DNA of 35,188 nucleotides from Desulfonauticus submarinus (GTDB taxonomy: Bacteria; Desulfobacterota; Desulfovibrionia; Desulfovibrionales; Desulfonatronovibrionaceae): contig NZ_FNIN01000014.1 of the NCBI RefSeq assembly GCF_900104045.1, positions 7,501-42,688 on the forward strand. Reading direction: 5' to 3'. The notes beneath the pieces are model-generated. The model did not search any database. It worked only from the letters and a program-made list of their open reading frames with translations, and was not told the DNA's origin. Both the position numbers and the translations under genes were made by a program. Below, piece by piece: positions 15,638-23,129 of the stretch (its first letter is position 1; each line of letters starts with the position of its first letter).

Positions 15638-16306
15638 TTAGTTTTTATTTATAGCTTTAAAAATAGAAATAAAATTTTCTACCTTTTGTTTATTAAAGTC
15701 AATTAGTCCTTGGTTATTTAATCTGAGTGTTCCATAATAATGAATATTATTTCTGATTTTTTTTTCTAAAACAAAAAACAAGGCCATGTTTTGTTTTTCT
15801 TTTTGATATATAGTCCCAAAATCGCATTTTCCTAATAATGTTATTGGATCTGGACTTAATAAAGCCATTTTAATAGCTTCTAAACCTGAAGTTTTGGTTT
15901 CGTTTATAACAAAAGTTTCTCCTTTAAGATTAAAGTTAAGAGCAGCTTCTCCTAAAAAAGTAGAAGGAAGAGTATAAGTAAATAATTTGGGACTTGCTAA
16001 GAGTCCATTTTTGGGTTTAACCGTGTTTAAGAAGTCAATATCTCGTTCTAGGCAACCATATTGAGTTGAAGCTATTATGCCTATGTTTAGGTTTTCATAG
16101 TCTTCTAGCTTAGCATCTTTTAAGGCTAATCCTAAGGCGAGCAAGCTTGCTTGGGAATATTTATCCATTCTGCCGAATCTTTCTCTTTTAGGCAGAATGT
16201 TTTTAGCAATTTTTTGGAAAAAATTTTTTTGTTCTTGAACAATAATTTTTCCTTGTTGCCATTGAGTGTTAAAAATAGCTCCTAGTCCTGAGATAAATGC
16301 CTGCAT
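15638..16306 (-). CDS. short ketosynthase-like chain-length-factor protein (ApeC-like)
   Basis: A 222-residue protein covering only the N-terminal thiolase-fold half of a ketosynthase (FISGLGAIF, FGRMDKYSQASLLALGLAL, IGIIASTQYGCLERD, LFTYTLPSTFLGEAALNF). Its length and motifs match the short 'beta-ketoacyl synthase, N-terminal' chain-length-factor proteins of APE clusters. The nucleophile region reads FVINETKTSGLEAI; ungapped alignment to the KS at 11865-13049 puts Lys138 where the Cys should be, and there is no second half with catalytic His. It begins on the last base of the catalytic KS gene at 16306-17427, so a KS/CLF heterodimer is the natural reading. Confidence 0.82.
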   Translation of the reverse strand: MQAFISGLGAIFNTQWQQGKIIVQEQKNFFQKIAKNILPKRERFGRMDKYSQASLLALGLALKDAKLEDYENLNIGIIASTQYGCLERDIDFLNTVKPKNGLLASPKLFTYTLPSTFLGEAALNFNLKGETFVINETKTSGLEAIKMALLSPDPITLLGKCDFGTIYQKEKQNMALFFVLEKKIRNNIHYYGTLRLNNQGLIDFNKQKVENFISIFKAINKN

Positions 16307-17427
16307 TAATTTCCATTAACTCCTGTTTTGAGAATAAGAGCAGCATTGATTCCGCCAAATCCTGAATTGGTTTTTAACGCATATTTTGGGTTATTTTGAA
16401 TAGTTATATTTTCTGTAGTAATTTGTTCTATTTCTGGCTCCTTGCAACCGATTGTAGCGGGAATAATTTTACTTGCCAATGCTTTTAAAGTAAGTGCGAC
16501 TTCAATACCGCCTGCTGCACCTAAGGTATGTCCAATAGCTCCTTTTAAAGAAAAAATAGGAGTGTTTTTAAAAAAATTTTTAAAGGCCTCTAATTCCATT
16601 TTATCATTGTAAACTGTGCCTGTGCCATGGGCATGGATCATAGCGATATCAGAAGGATTTATCTTTGCTATTTTAAATGCTTTTTTTATTGCCAAGACAA
16701 GACCAGCTCCTTTTGGATGAGGAGCAGTTAAATGAAAGGCATCATTGCTTACTCCCCACCCTACAACTGTGCCTAGGCACTTTAATCCATATTTTTTTGC
16801 TGTTTTTGGGTTAGTTAGTAATAAAATCGCTCCTCCTTCGCCTAAGGTTAAGCCCTGTCGTTTGCAGTCAAATGGTTTGCAAGCAGAAGGCGATAGTGCC
16901 CTTAAACTAGAAAATCCTGCATGAACAAATTCACTTAGCAAGTCAAAACAAACAATGATAACTGCATCTACTAAACCTTTAGAAACAAGAGATGCTCCTT
17001 TAGCAATAGCAATAGTGGAAGAGGCACAAGCTGCATTTATATTTAAAAATGGCTTTATCTTCAGATAATTTCCTATCCACGATAAAGCATAAAAAGGTAA
17101 AGATTGTTTTACTTTCTCTAAAGATAAGTTTTTACTTAAGATGTCAATGCCTGCTTTAGTAGTTGCAGTAAGTAATATACTTTCTTGAGGTAAGGGAAAT
17201 GGAAGATTTGAGAGTAATCTTGTTAATAAAGAAAAAAGTAAACTATCATTGTCTGTTTTTTCTAGATTTTCTATATATGCTCCTACCTTAGAGATATAAT
17301 TTGTGGTATTAAACCTAGAAATGCTCTTTATAGCACTTTTTTTTTGTAAAATATTGTCCCAGGTGTGTTTAATATTAGGCCCAAGAGCTGTTAAAATTTC
17401 AAATCCTGCTATCCAAACTTCGTTCAT
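16306..17427 (-). CDS. beta-ketoacyl-ACP synthase (catalytic KS, likely KS-alpha of a second KS/CLF pair)
   Basis: A 373-residue ketosynthase, a little shorter than FabF. Cys134 lies in NINAACASSTIAIAKG, His267 in IHAHGTGTVYND, and His300 in FSLKGAIGHTLGAAGGIE, so all catalytic residues are present. The N-terminal part between the first strand and the active site is shortened. It starts one base after the small dehydratase-like gene and overlaps the Cys-less ApeC-like gene by one base. The trio DH subunit-KS-CLF thus sits together early in the operon. Confidence 0.92.
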   Translation of the reverse strand: MNEVWIAGFEILTALGPNIKHTWDNILQKKSAIKSISRFNTTNYISKVGAYIENLEKTDNDSLLFSLLTRLLSNLPFPLPQESILLTATTKAGIDILSKNLSLEKVKQSLPFYALSWIGNYLKIKPFLNINAACASSTIAIAKGASLVSKGLVDAVIIVCFDLLSEFVHAGFSSLRALSPSACKPFDCKRQGLTLGEGGAILLLTNPKTAKKYGLKCLGTVVGWGVSNDAFHLTAPHPKGAGLVLAIKKAFKIAKINPSDIAMIHAHGTGTVYNDKMELEAFKNFFKNTPIFSLKGAIGHTLGAAGGIEVALTLKALASKIIPATIGCKEPEIEQITTENITIQNNPKYALKTNSGFGGINAALILKTGVNGN

Positions 17428-17428
17428 A

Positions 17429-17800
17429 TTATTTGTCTTTATCCAATTTGAGCTTAAAAGTAGTTACTAACTTATTTTTTATTATAATGTTACAATTATA
17501 TATAAGGGGACTATCTGCCTTTTCACATTGTAAGGATATTTTGTCGTTAGGTTTAATAGGATATAAAAATTTTGCTTTAAATATTTTTTTGATTTTGATT
17601 TTTTCTTTTAACAAATTTTGGAGACATATTTTTGCTAGTAATATCTGAATAATGGCTGGCAAAATTTGATTTTGAGGAAAATGACCTTTAAATCCAATAA
17701 AATTTTCTTTAAAAATATATGTTTGAATAATCTTTTCTTGTTCTTTATTAATCCAAGAGGAGATTAAAAATTTTTTAATATCATTTTGAACAGTTTTCAT
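17429..17800 (-). CDS. ApeI-like hot-dog dehydratase subunit (keeps the His, lacks the acid)
   Basis: A 123-residue hot-dog protein with the motif FKGHFPQNQILPAIIQILLA, matching the GHFPxxPILPGVxQ stretch of FabA/FabZ/ApeI dehydratases; His40 is the catalytic-type His. The acid fourteen residues after this His in FabZ (Glu), or the Asp of ApeI-like proteins, is Leu54 here. The protein therefore looks incomplete alone and complementary to the protein at 3479-3907, which has the Glu but not the His. Its start overlaps the lipoprotein gene upstream by 20 bases and its stop is one base from the next KS. Confidence 0.78.
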   Translation of the reverse strand: MKTVQNDIKKFLISSWINKEQEKIIQTYIFKENFIGFKGHFPQNQILPAIIQILLAKICLQNLLKEKIKIKKIFKAKFLYPIKPNDKISLQCEKADSPLIYNCNIIIKNKLVTTFKLKLDKDK

Positions 17801-18473
17801 ATATGTTTATTTGCGCTAATTGTATTGTTATAAATATTTTTTTCAGTTTGTCCTTAAATTTTATTTTTTTAGGTATATAAATTCCATTTTTAGAGCAAAA
17901 ATTTGAATAAACTACTTCCCACAAGTTGTCTTTTGATACATATTTCTTTTTTATAAGCAGCTTGCTGGTTTTGTCAAAATAAAACTCTGTATATTGTTTA
18001 TGTTTTTTAAATTGTAAAAAAACTATTGTTTTTTGTTTTAATATGCCTTGGTTTAGTAAATTTGTTGTTGGAAAGGAAAAAATAAATTTTAAATATTGGC
18101 AAATAAATTTTAATTTTTTAAAAAATGGATTTAGAGAGGGAGAGAAAATGGTCACTTTTGTATTTTCTTTTGATACAGATAAAAGAAATAGCTTTATGCC
18201 AAATGTATCCATGGCTAATAGATCGATTTTTTTTGACTCAGAATCTATCTTTAGAAATATATTTAGTATTAATTTTTCTCTATTAAATTTAGATTGAATT
18301 ATAATTAACCCACTAGAGTCAACTTTAATATTTTTCTTTAACCAAACTTTATTAAAATAAGATCTATCTATTTTAATTGTAGATGTTTTAGGGATATAAA
18401 ACTCCAGATTATTTTTTGTACAAGCAGAGGTTAAGAAGATTAAGAAAGTGATGGTTAGAATAAAATATCTCAT
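17781..18473 (-). CDS. cluster lipoprotein, LolB/DUF3261-like
   Basis: A 230-residue predicted lipoprotein with the signal MRYFILTITFLIFLTSACTK, where LTSAC is the lipobox. The mature part is rich in beta strands alternating with lysines (LIIIQSKFNREKLILNIFLK; IDLLAMDTFGIKLFLLSV), the style of LolB- or DUF3261-type outer-membrane lipoproteins that accompany APE clusters. I see no catalytic motif. It overlaps the MMPL exporter gene by 4 bases, so it probably works with the exporter and the LolA-like protein in moving the product to the outer membrane. Family assignment is by context and style, not by a firm motif. Confidence 0.65.
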   Translation of the reverse strand: MRYFILTITFLIFLTSACTKNNLEFYIPKTSTIKIDRSYFNKVWLKKNIKVDSSGLIIIQSKFNREKLILNIFLKIDSESKKIDLLAMDTFGIKLFLLSVSKENTKVTIFSPSLNPFFKKLKFICQYLKFIFSFPTTNLLNQGILKQKTIVFLQFKKHKQYTEFYFDKTSKLLIKKKYVSKDNLWEVVYSNFCSKNGIYIPKKIKFKDKLKKIFITIQLAQINIYENCSK

Positions 18474-20767
18474 TTTATAAAATCATATAATAAGGGCATA
18501 ATAAATAATGTAGATATTGCTGCACCGCTAATACCAAAAAGAACAGTTATCCCAATAGAATGCATTGCAGGGTGTTTAGCTATAGCTAAAGCACCAAATC
18601 CTACAAGAGTTGTTAAGCTTGAAACAAAAATCGCTTGAGTTGTATTGGTCGATAGTTTTTTTTGTAAATGACTTAGCATAAATATTCCATAGTCTGCAGC
18701 TAAGCCAATAACAAGCGGGATAGAAACTATATTTATAATGCTAAATTGAAGTTTAAACAACCACATTCCAATACAGATACTTGTTAATCCAGTAATTATT
18801 GGAATGCTAGCTAAAAGGACCTTTTTAATGTTCCTAAAATAAAAATATAGGATTAAAAGGATAAAACAAGAAGCTAAGTTAAAAAAAATTGAAAGTTCAT
18901 TTTGAATGGTTTGAGCTAATTGATGTTGAAATTTACTTGCAGATATAATTTTTGCTTCAGGTGGAAGAATGTGTTTACTTATTTGATATAGTTTGGAAGT
19001 GTCTGGAATAAAAGTAAAAATTTTGTACTGATTGTTTTGGTGGAATATAAAAGAGGAATAAATTGGTTTTGCTATTTTTTTTAAATTAGATGGAGTAATG
19101 GGAGTAAATTTTTTTTGTACAAGTTTAAAGAATGGATCAAAGGTATTGGATGTAAAACCTAAATTTTTGGCTATTTGGTTAATTTGATTATATATATTTG
19201 AGTATTTATTGGGAGTCCAAAAAGATTTCCAATCTTGATAGTTTTTATATTGTGTCTCAATAGAAGGTAAAATAGGAGCTAGTGAATTTAAATTATTAGT
19301 AGACTGAATTAATTTAAAATATACTAGATCATTTAATTTTAGTGCTTTTTGTAAACTTGAATCATTTACTAATATAATCGCCTTTTCTCTAATATTCCCC
19401 CAAGTTTTTTTTAAATATTGTTCTTGTTGTGATAATTCTTTGGGGATATAGTTTAAACTTTTTAGATTGCCGTTAAAAGGGATATATAAAAATTGTATTG
19501 CTCCTGATATTACGAGAATAATCCAAAATATAAAGTAATATTTGTTCCTGTTTATATTTTTAGAGGAAGATGAAAGGTGAGTTAAATGGGGGCTATTAAG
19601 ATTAAAAAAATAGGGCAAGAAGAAAAGAGAAAAGGCTAGAGCAAGACAAAGTCCTAGAATAGAAAGAAGAGCAAGTTGTCGAAGTGCTGGAAGGTTAGCA
19701 GATAGTAAGGTTAAAAAGGCCCCTATAGAAGTTAAGGCACTAAAAAAGAGGGGTTTTTTAATAGTAGAGAAGATGTTTTTTAAAGATTGTTTAGAAGTTA
19801 AGGCAAAATAGACATGAAGCCCGTAATCTATGCTAATGCCAGTTAAGACAGCCCCAAAGCTAAGAGCAAATCCTGATATTTGAGAATAGAATAAGGAGAT
19901 AAGAGCGATTGTCCAGCTTAAAACAAGCATAGGCATTATTAAGACTATAATGCCCTGCCACGAACGTAAAAATAGGAAGTAGATTAGTATTAATCCTAGG
20001 ATAGAGACACCAAGCGTGATTTTGAGGTCTTTTTTTATTCTTTCAGCATTGTAAAATGCATAAAAATGAGCTCCTATAATATGGGCTTTGACCTTTTGGG
20101 GTAATTTTTTAATTAGTTTATTTAGATATAAGACTAAATTTTTTACTTTATGGGTGTCTGTTATTTTTATGGGTGTTTGGGCAATGATGAGAATGTTTTT
20201 TTTATCTTTACTTATAAAGTGGTTATGAAGAATTTTTACTTGTGGACTTATTTGAAGGTTTTTTAGTTTGGAGATAAGTATTTCTCTTAAGTGTAAAGGA
20301 TCTTTTAGAATTATAGGTTTAATAAAGGTAGAAAGAGGAGATACAAGCAACTCATAATTTTTTTGCATACTTTGTTTGATTTGAGCAGGTGTGGTTTTTT
20401 GTTTTAAATAAGCAAGATCATTTAAAGAGCATAAATTAGGGAGATTGTCTAAAAGATATAAAAAAAATTTAGTTTTGTTTTTTATTGGAGGCTCAAGTAT
20501 TACTTGGGAGAAAAAGGGGGAAGGTAGTTGCTTTGCCAAGATATCTGCTTGCTGAATAAGTTCGTTAGGCGAGAGGGAATCAGAGTGTAGTGTTATATAT
20601 ATTTTTTGAAAAAGAGGAGCAGATTGAAGAAGGCTAAAAGTATGAAGAGTTTCTTGGTTTTGAGGTAATAAAGAAGTTATATTATCATCTATTTTTAGTT
20701 TGGAGATAAAAAGTACTGCTAAGCAAGTTAAAAATAAGGTTAAGAGGAGAATTATTTTTTTAGGCAT
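18470..20767 (-). CDS. MMPL/RND-family exporter of the polyene cluster
   Basis: A 765-residue inner-membrane protein with the RND/MMPL layout: one N-terminal helix (residues 4-21), a periplasmic loop of about 220 residues, a block of five to six helices (IKKDLKITLGVSILGLILIY... AVLTGISIDYGLHVYFALT), a second helix and loop, then a second helix block (VIGLAADYGIFMLSHLQKKL). The Asp residues in GISIDYG and GLAADYG are those that carry protons in this family. MMPL exporters are a hallmark of APE and xanthomonadin clusters. It is the first gene of the 18 kb operon. No ribosome-binding site is evident before the ATG. Confidence 0.92.
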   Translation of the reverse strand: MPKKIILLLTLFLTCLAVLFISKLKIDDNITSLLPQNQETLHTFSLLQSAPLFQKIYITLHSDSLSPNELIQQADILAKQLPSPFFSQVILEPPIKNKTKFFLYLLDNLPNLCSLNDLAYLKQKTTPAQIKQSMQKNYELLVSPLSTFIKPIILKDPLHLREILISKLKNLQISPQVKILHNHFISKDKKNILIIAQTPIKITDTHKVKNLVLYLNKLIKKLPQKVKAHIIGAHFYAFYNAERIKKDLKITLGVSILGLILIYFLFLRSWQGIIVLIMPMLVLSWTIALISLFYSQISGFALSFGAVLTGISIDYGLHVYFALTSKQSLKNIFSTIKKPLFFSALTSIGAFLTLLSANLPALRQLALLSILGLCLALAFSLFFLPYFFNLNSPHLTHLSSSSKNINRNKYYFIFWIILVISGAIQFLYIPFNGNLKSLNYIPKELSQQEQYLKKTWGNIREKAIILVNDSSLQKALKLNDLVYFKLIQSTNNLNSLAPILPSIETQYKNYQDWKSFWTPNKYSNIYNQINQIAKNLGFTSNTFDPFFKLVQKKFTPITPSNLKKIAKPIYSSFIFHQNNQYKIFTFIPDTSKLYQISKHILPPEAKIISASKFQHQLAQTIQNELSIFFNLASCFILLILYFYFRNIKKVLLASIPIITGLTSICIGMWLFKLQFSIINIVSIPLVIGLAADYGIFMLSHLQKKLSTNTTQAIFVSSLTTLVGFGALAIAKHPAMHSIGITVLFGISGAAISTLFIMPLLYDFIK

Positions 20768-20787
20768 GTATATATTTTTAAATTTAT

Positions 20788-20815
20788 TTTATAAAATAGT
20801 TTAAGTTTGTTTTAA
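20788..20815 (-). promoter_or_regulatory. candidate promoter of the polyene operon
   Basis: The 86-base gap between the divergent exporter and nitroreductase genes must hold the promoter for the 18 kb operon. On the minus strand TTAAAA (20810-20815) and TATAAA (20788-20793) are 16 bases apart. The area is so AT-rich that the match is weak evidence. The palindromic TTTTATAAAA in it could also serve the plus strand. Confidence 0.3.
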
Positions 20816-20853
20816 CTTGATGAAAATTTACAAGCCAATTTAGGGGGTCAAAT

Positions 20854-21582
20854 ATGCCAGATTTAAAAAAGAGTAAAGGTTGGAAGTATTTTCAAGAGAC
20901 AAAATTTGATAGGAATACTCTCCCTTTTTTACATCCTCTCCGTATTTCTTCTCCTCGTAAATCTAGTAAAGACCAATTTCTAGAGATACCATTACCAGAA
21001 CCACAACAAGATGATTTTATAGATTTGCTTTCAAAGCGGCGCTCTTGTAGAAGTTTTGCTGAGTTACCATTGGATTTAGAAGAGTTAAGTTATATTTTAT
21101 TTGCAGCCTATGGAGTCACAGGAAGGGCTGGTTTTTATACTCTTAAAACTGCACCTTCTGCTGGCGCCCTCTATCCATGTGAGTTGTATCTTCAAGTAAA
21201 TAGAGTCAAATCCCTTGATCCAGGGATATATTATTTTTTACCAGATAATTTTTGTTTAAAGCAGATTAAACTAAAAGATTTATCAAGTGAGGTCCAAGAG
21301 GCCTCTTTAGGTCAAGGTTTTGTGGGAAGGGCGGCTGTAAATATATTTATAAGTGCAGTGTTTAGACAGAATATGATAAAATATGGCCATAGAGGGTTGC
21401 GCTATATTTTGCTTGATGCAGGTCATATTGCCCAAAATATTCTTCTTGGAGCAGTTTCTCTTGGATTAGGATCTTGTCCTGTAGGAGCTTTTTTTGATGA
21501 TGAGTTAAATTCTTTAATTGGACTAGATGGAGAAGAAGAAAGCGTGTTGTATGTCTGTAGCTTGGGAAGGATTAAAACGTAG
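20854..21582 (+). CDS. SagB/ThcOx-family nitroreductase-like flavoprotein
   Basis: A 242-residue FMN-dependent oxidoreductase of the nitroreductase fold. RRSCRSFAELPLDLEELS near residue 62 is the FMN-phosphate-binding start, APSAGALYPCELYL near residue 101 is diagnostic of the SagB/ThcOx subfamily, and AGHIAQNILLGAVSLGLGSC near residue 190 is the conserved dimer/cofactor helix. The start has GGGGG six bases upstream. Some SagB-type enzymes oxidise azolines in peptide natural products, but many standalone relatives have unknown roles; I see no precursor peptide or cyclodehydratase here. It is divergent from the polyene operon and shares its 86-base promoter gap, so a redox link to that pathway is possible but unproven. 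Confidence 0.87.
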   Translation: MPDLKKSKGWKYFQETKFDRNTLPFLHPLRISSPRKSSKDQFLEIPLPEPQQDDFIDLLSKRRSCRSFAELPLDLEELSYILFAAYGVTGRAGFYTLKTAPSAGALYPCELYLQVNRVKSLDPGIYYFLPDNFCLKQIKLKDLSSEVQEASLGQGFVGRAAVNIFISAVFRQNMIKYGHRGLRYILLDAGHIAQNILLGAVSLGLGSCPVGAFFDDELNSLIGLDGEEESVLYVCSLGRIKT

Positions 21583-21703
21583 TTGTTATATTGGTGTTAT
21601 TAATTTTTTCAATCGTTTTTAAAATTATCTATAGTTAAAATTTATTTGAGTTTTTTTATGCTTAGGAGTTAGATATATCCTTCTTTTTAAATAAGGAGGA
21701 TTT

Positions 21704-22321
21704 ATGAAAGAAAAAGTGCTGTCTTGCGAAGGATTACCTTGTCCTCAGCCTGTTTTAAAGTGTAAAAAAGCAATTGAGGAAGAATCTCCTGTTAAATTAA
21801 AAATTATAGTTGATAATGAGGCTGCAAAGGAAAATGTATGCAGATTTTTAAAAATGCAGCAATATAAAGTGCAAGATATTTTTCAACAAGACAATAAGTG
21901 GGAAATTATTGCTATTAACACTAAAAAAGAAGCATCAGATAATATAGAAGAACATAACAAGACGCTTAAAGATTTTAAAGATAAGCAACAAAAGATACTG
22001 GTTTTTATTGCTAAAGATAGAATAGGACAGGGAGATGATACTCTTGGGGCTAAGTTAATGGCTAATTTTATTGCCACTTTGGGAGAGATGGAAAACTTGT
22101 GGAGAATCATTTTGGTTAATAGTGGAGTAAGGTTGAGTATTGAAGGTAGTGATGTGTTAAGTGACTTACAAAAGTTAGAAAGTGAAGGTGTTTCTATTTT
22201 GGTCTGCGGAACGTGTTTGGATTTTTTTAATTTATTAGATAAAAAGGCTGTAGGTCAAACCACCAATATGCTGGATGTGGTAACAAGTATGCAGTTGGCA
22301 GATAAAGTGATTTCGCTTTAG
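21704..22321 (+). CDS. yedF: YedF-like TusA-DsrE fusion (sulfurtransferase-like selenium metabolism protein)
   Basis: A 205-residue fusion. Residues 1-70 are a TusA domain with the CPxP motif in LSCEGLPCPQPVLKCKKAI (Cys13 the likely sulfur carrier); residues ~95-205 are DsrE-like (ILVFIAKDRIGQGDD... LVCGTCLDFFNL). This arrangement matches the 'selenium metabolism protein YedF' family, found mostly with selenium-using genes, whose chemistry is not firmly known. A strong AAGGAGGA ribosome-binding site precedes the ATG, and a clear intrinsic terminator follows 25 bases after the stop, so it is probably the last or only gene of its transcript. No selD/selA-type gene is in the window to support the selenium link. 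Confidence 0.88.
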   Translation: MKEKVLSCEGLPCPQPVLKCKKAIEEESPVKLKIIVDNEAAKENVCRFLKMQQYKVQDIFQQDNKWEIIAINTKKEASDNIEEHNKTLKDFKDKQQKILVFIAKDRIGQGDDTLGAKLMANFIATLGEMENLWRIILVNSGVRLSIEGSDVLSDLQKLESEGVSILVCGTCLDFFNLLDKKAVGQTTNMLDVVTSMQLADKVISL

Positions 22322-22346
22322 ACTCTTGGAAGTTAGAAACATTTTG

Positions 22347-22384
22347 CGGTTGGTTTATATTTATTAAACCAACCGTTTTTTATT
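22347..22384 (+). terminator. intrinsic terminator after the yedF-like gene
   Basis: A perfect 11-bp inverted repeat (22347-22357 with 22365-22375) around a 7-base loop is followed by six T at 22376-22381. The stem starts 25 bases after the yedF stop. The remaining stretch to 22577 is AT-rich with no ORF or repeat that I can support; it should hold the promoter of the CBS gene. Confidence 0.92.
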
Positions 22385-22577
22385 TAAGAAAATGACCTTT
22401 ACCTAATAATTTAAATTGTTTTTTCTGTCCTCCTCAAATCAATCTTTATTTTTTCTTGTATTTTCTATAGGCTAGAAAACAATTTGGCAAAGGTTAAGAA
22501 AAATAACAAATTTTTAAGATTGTGACCTAATCTGTAAGAAAAGAAGTGTTATGTTTTTAATTTAAAGGAGGGAAACT

Positions 22578-23057
22578 ATGTTACTGAGAAAGCGTGTGTG
22601 GGATATTATGCGAGACGATTATCCAAAGGTCAGTGAAGATGCAAGTTTAACCAAGGTTATAAAGGTTTTAAAAAAATATAATGAAAAATATCCAGAAATA
22701 AATTGCGTGTTGGTTTTTTCTAAAGATGACAAATTTAAAGGTGTGATTTCTATGTGGAATATTATTCAATCTTTGGGTCCGTGTTTGTTAAAAGAGAGTA
22801 GTTTATTAGATAAAGAGGTAAATTGGGATAAGGCTTTTACAAGGGCCTGTAGAATATGTTCGCAGGTAGGAATTGAGGAAATTGTCCAAATGAATGTCCC
22901 AGTTGTAAAACCAAGTGATCCTTTAGCAAAAGTTATGGAGATTTTTATAGATTATAGAAGAGGAAGGGCAGTAGTAGAAGAAGGAGGCAAAGTTATAGGT
23001 TTGGTTTTGCTTTCAGATTTGTATAGAGAAGTCGCTCGAGATGTAGAGAACTGGTAA
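22578..23057 (+). CDS. CBS-domain pair protein
   Basis: A 159-residue protein made of two CBS motifs: residues ~1-60 (VWDIMRDDYPKVSEDASLTK... FKGVISMWNII) and ~95-155 (VQMNVPVVKPSDPLAKVMEI... KVIGLVLLSDLYREVARDV). CBS pairs bind adenosine nucleotides and act as regulatory sensors; no effector domain is attached. The start has AAAGGAGGG upstream. It is a single-gene unit: terminators lie on both sides (22347 and 23069), and the next gene, lon, is convergent. What it regulates cannot be read here. Confidence 0.88.
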   Translation: MLLRKRVWDIMRDDYPKVSEDASLTKVIKVLKKYNEKYPEINCVLVFSKDDKFKGVISMWNIIQSLGPCLLKESSLLDKEVNWDKAFTRACRICSQVGIEEIVQMNVPVVKPSDPLAKVMEIFIDYRRGRAVVEEGGKVIGLVLLSDLYREVARDVENW

Positions 23058-23068
23058 GAATAGAGGCA

Positions 23069-23105
23069 AAAAAATAGGGAGTCTTTAAAAGACTCCCTAT
23101 TTTTT
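23069..23105. terminator. bidirectional intrinsic terminator between the CBS gene and lon
   Basis: A long near-perfect palindrome with GGGAGTC/GACTCCC in the stem centre is flanked by A6 on the left and T6 on the right, so it can terminate transcripts arriving from both convergent genes (CBS stop at 23057, lon stop at 23130). Confidence 0.92.
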
Positions 23106-23129
23106 AACTAAGTTACATATAAATTTTTT

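Noticed and set aside
15638-16306. Truncated ketosynthase pseudogene
   Set aside because: Its short length matches the ApeC-like N-terminal-only proteins of APE clusters, and it overlaps the preceding KS gene by one base, as coupled genes do.
20854-21582. Thiopeptide or streptolysin-S-like peptide cluster, suggested by the SagB-like enzyme
   Set aside because: No cyclodehydratase, YcaO protein, precursor peptide or peptidase is nearby; the enzyme stands alone.
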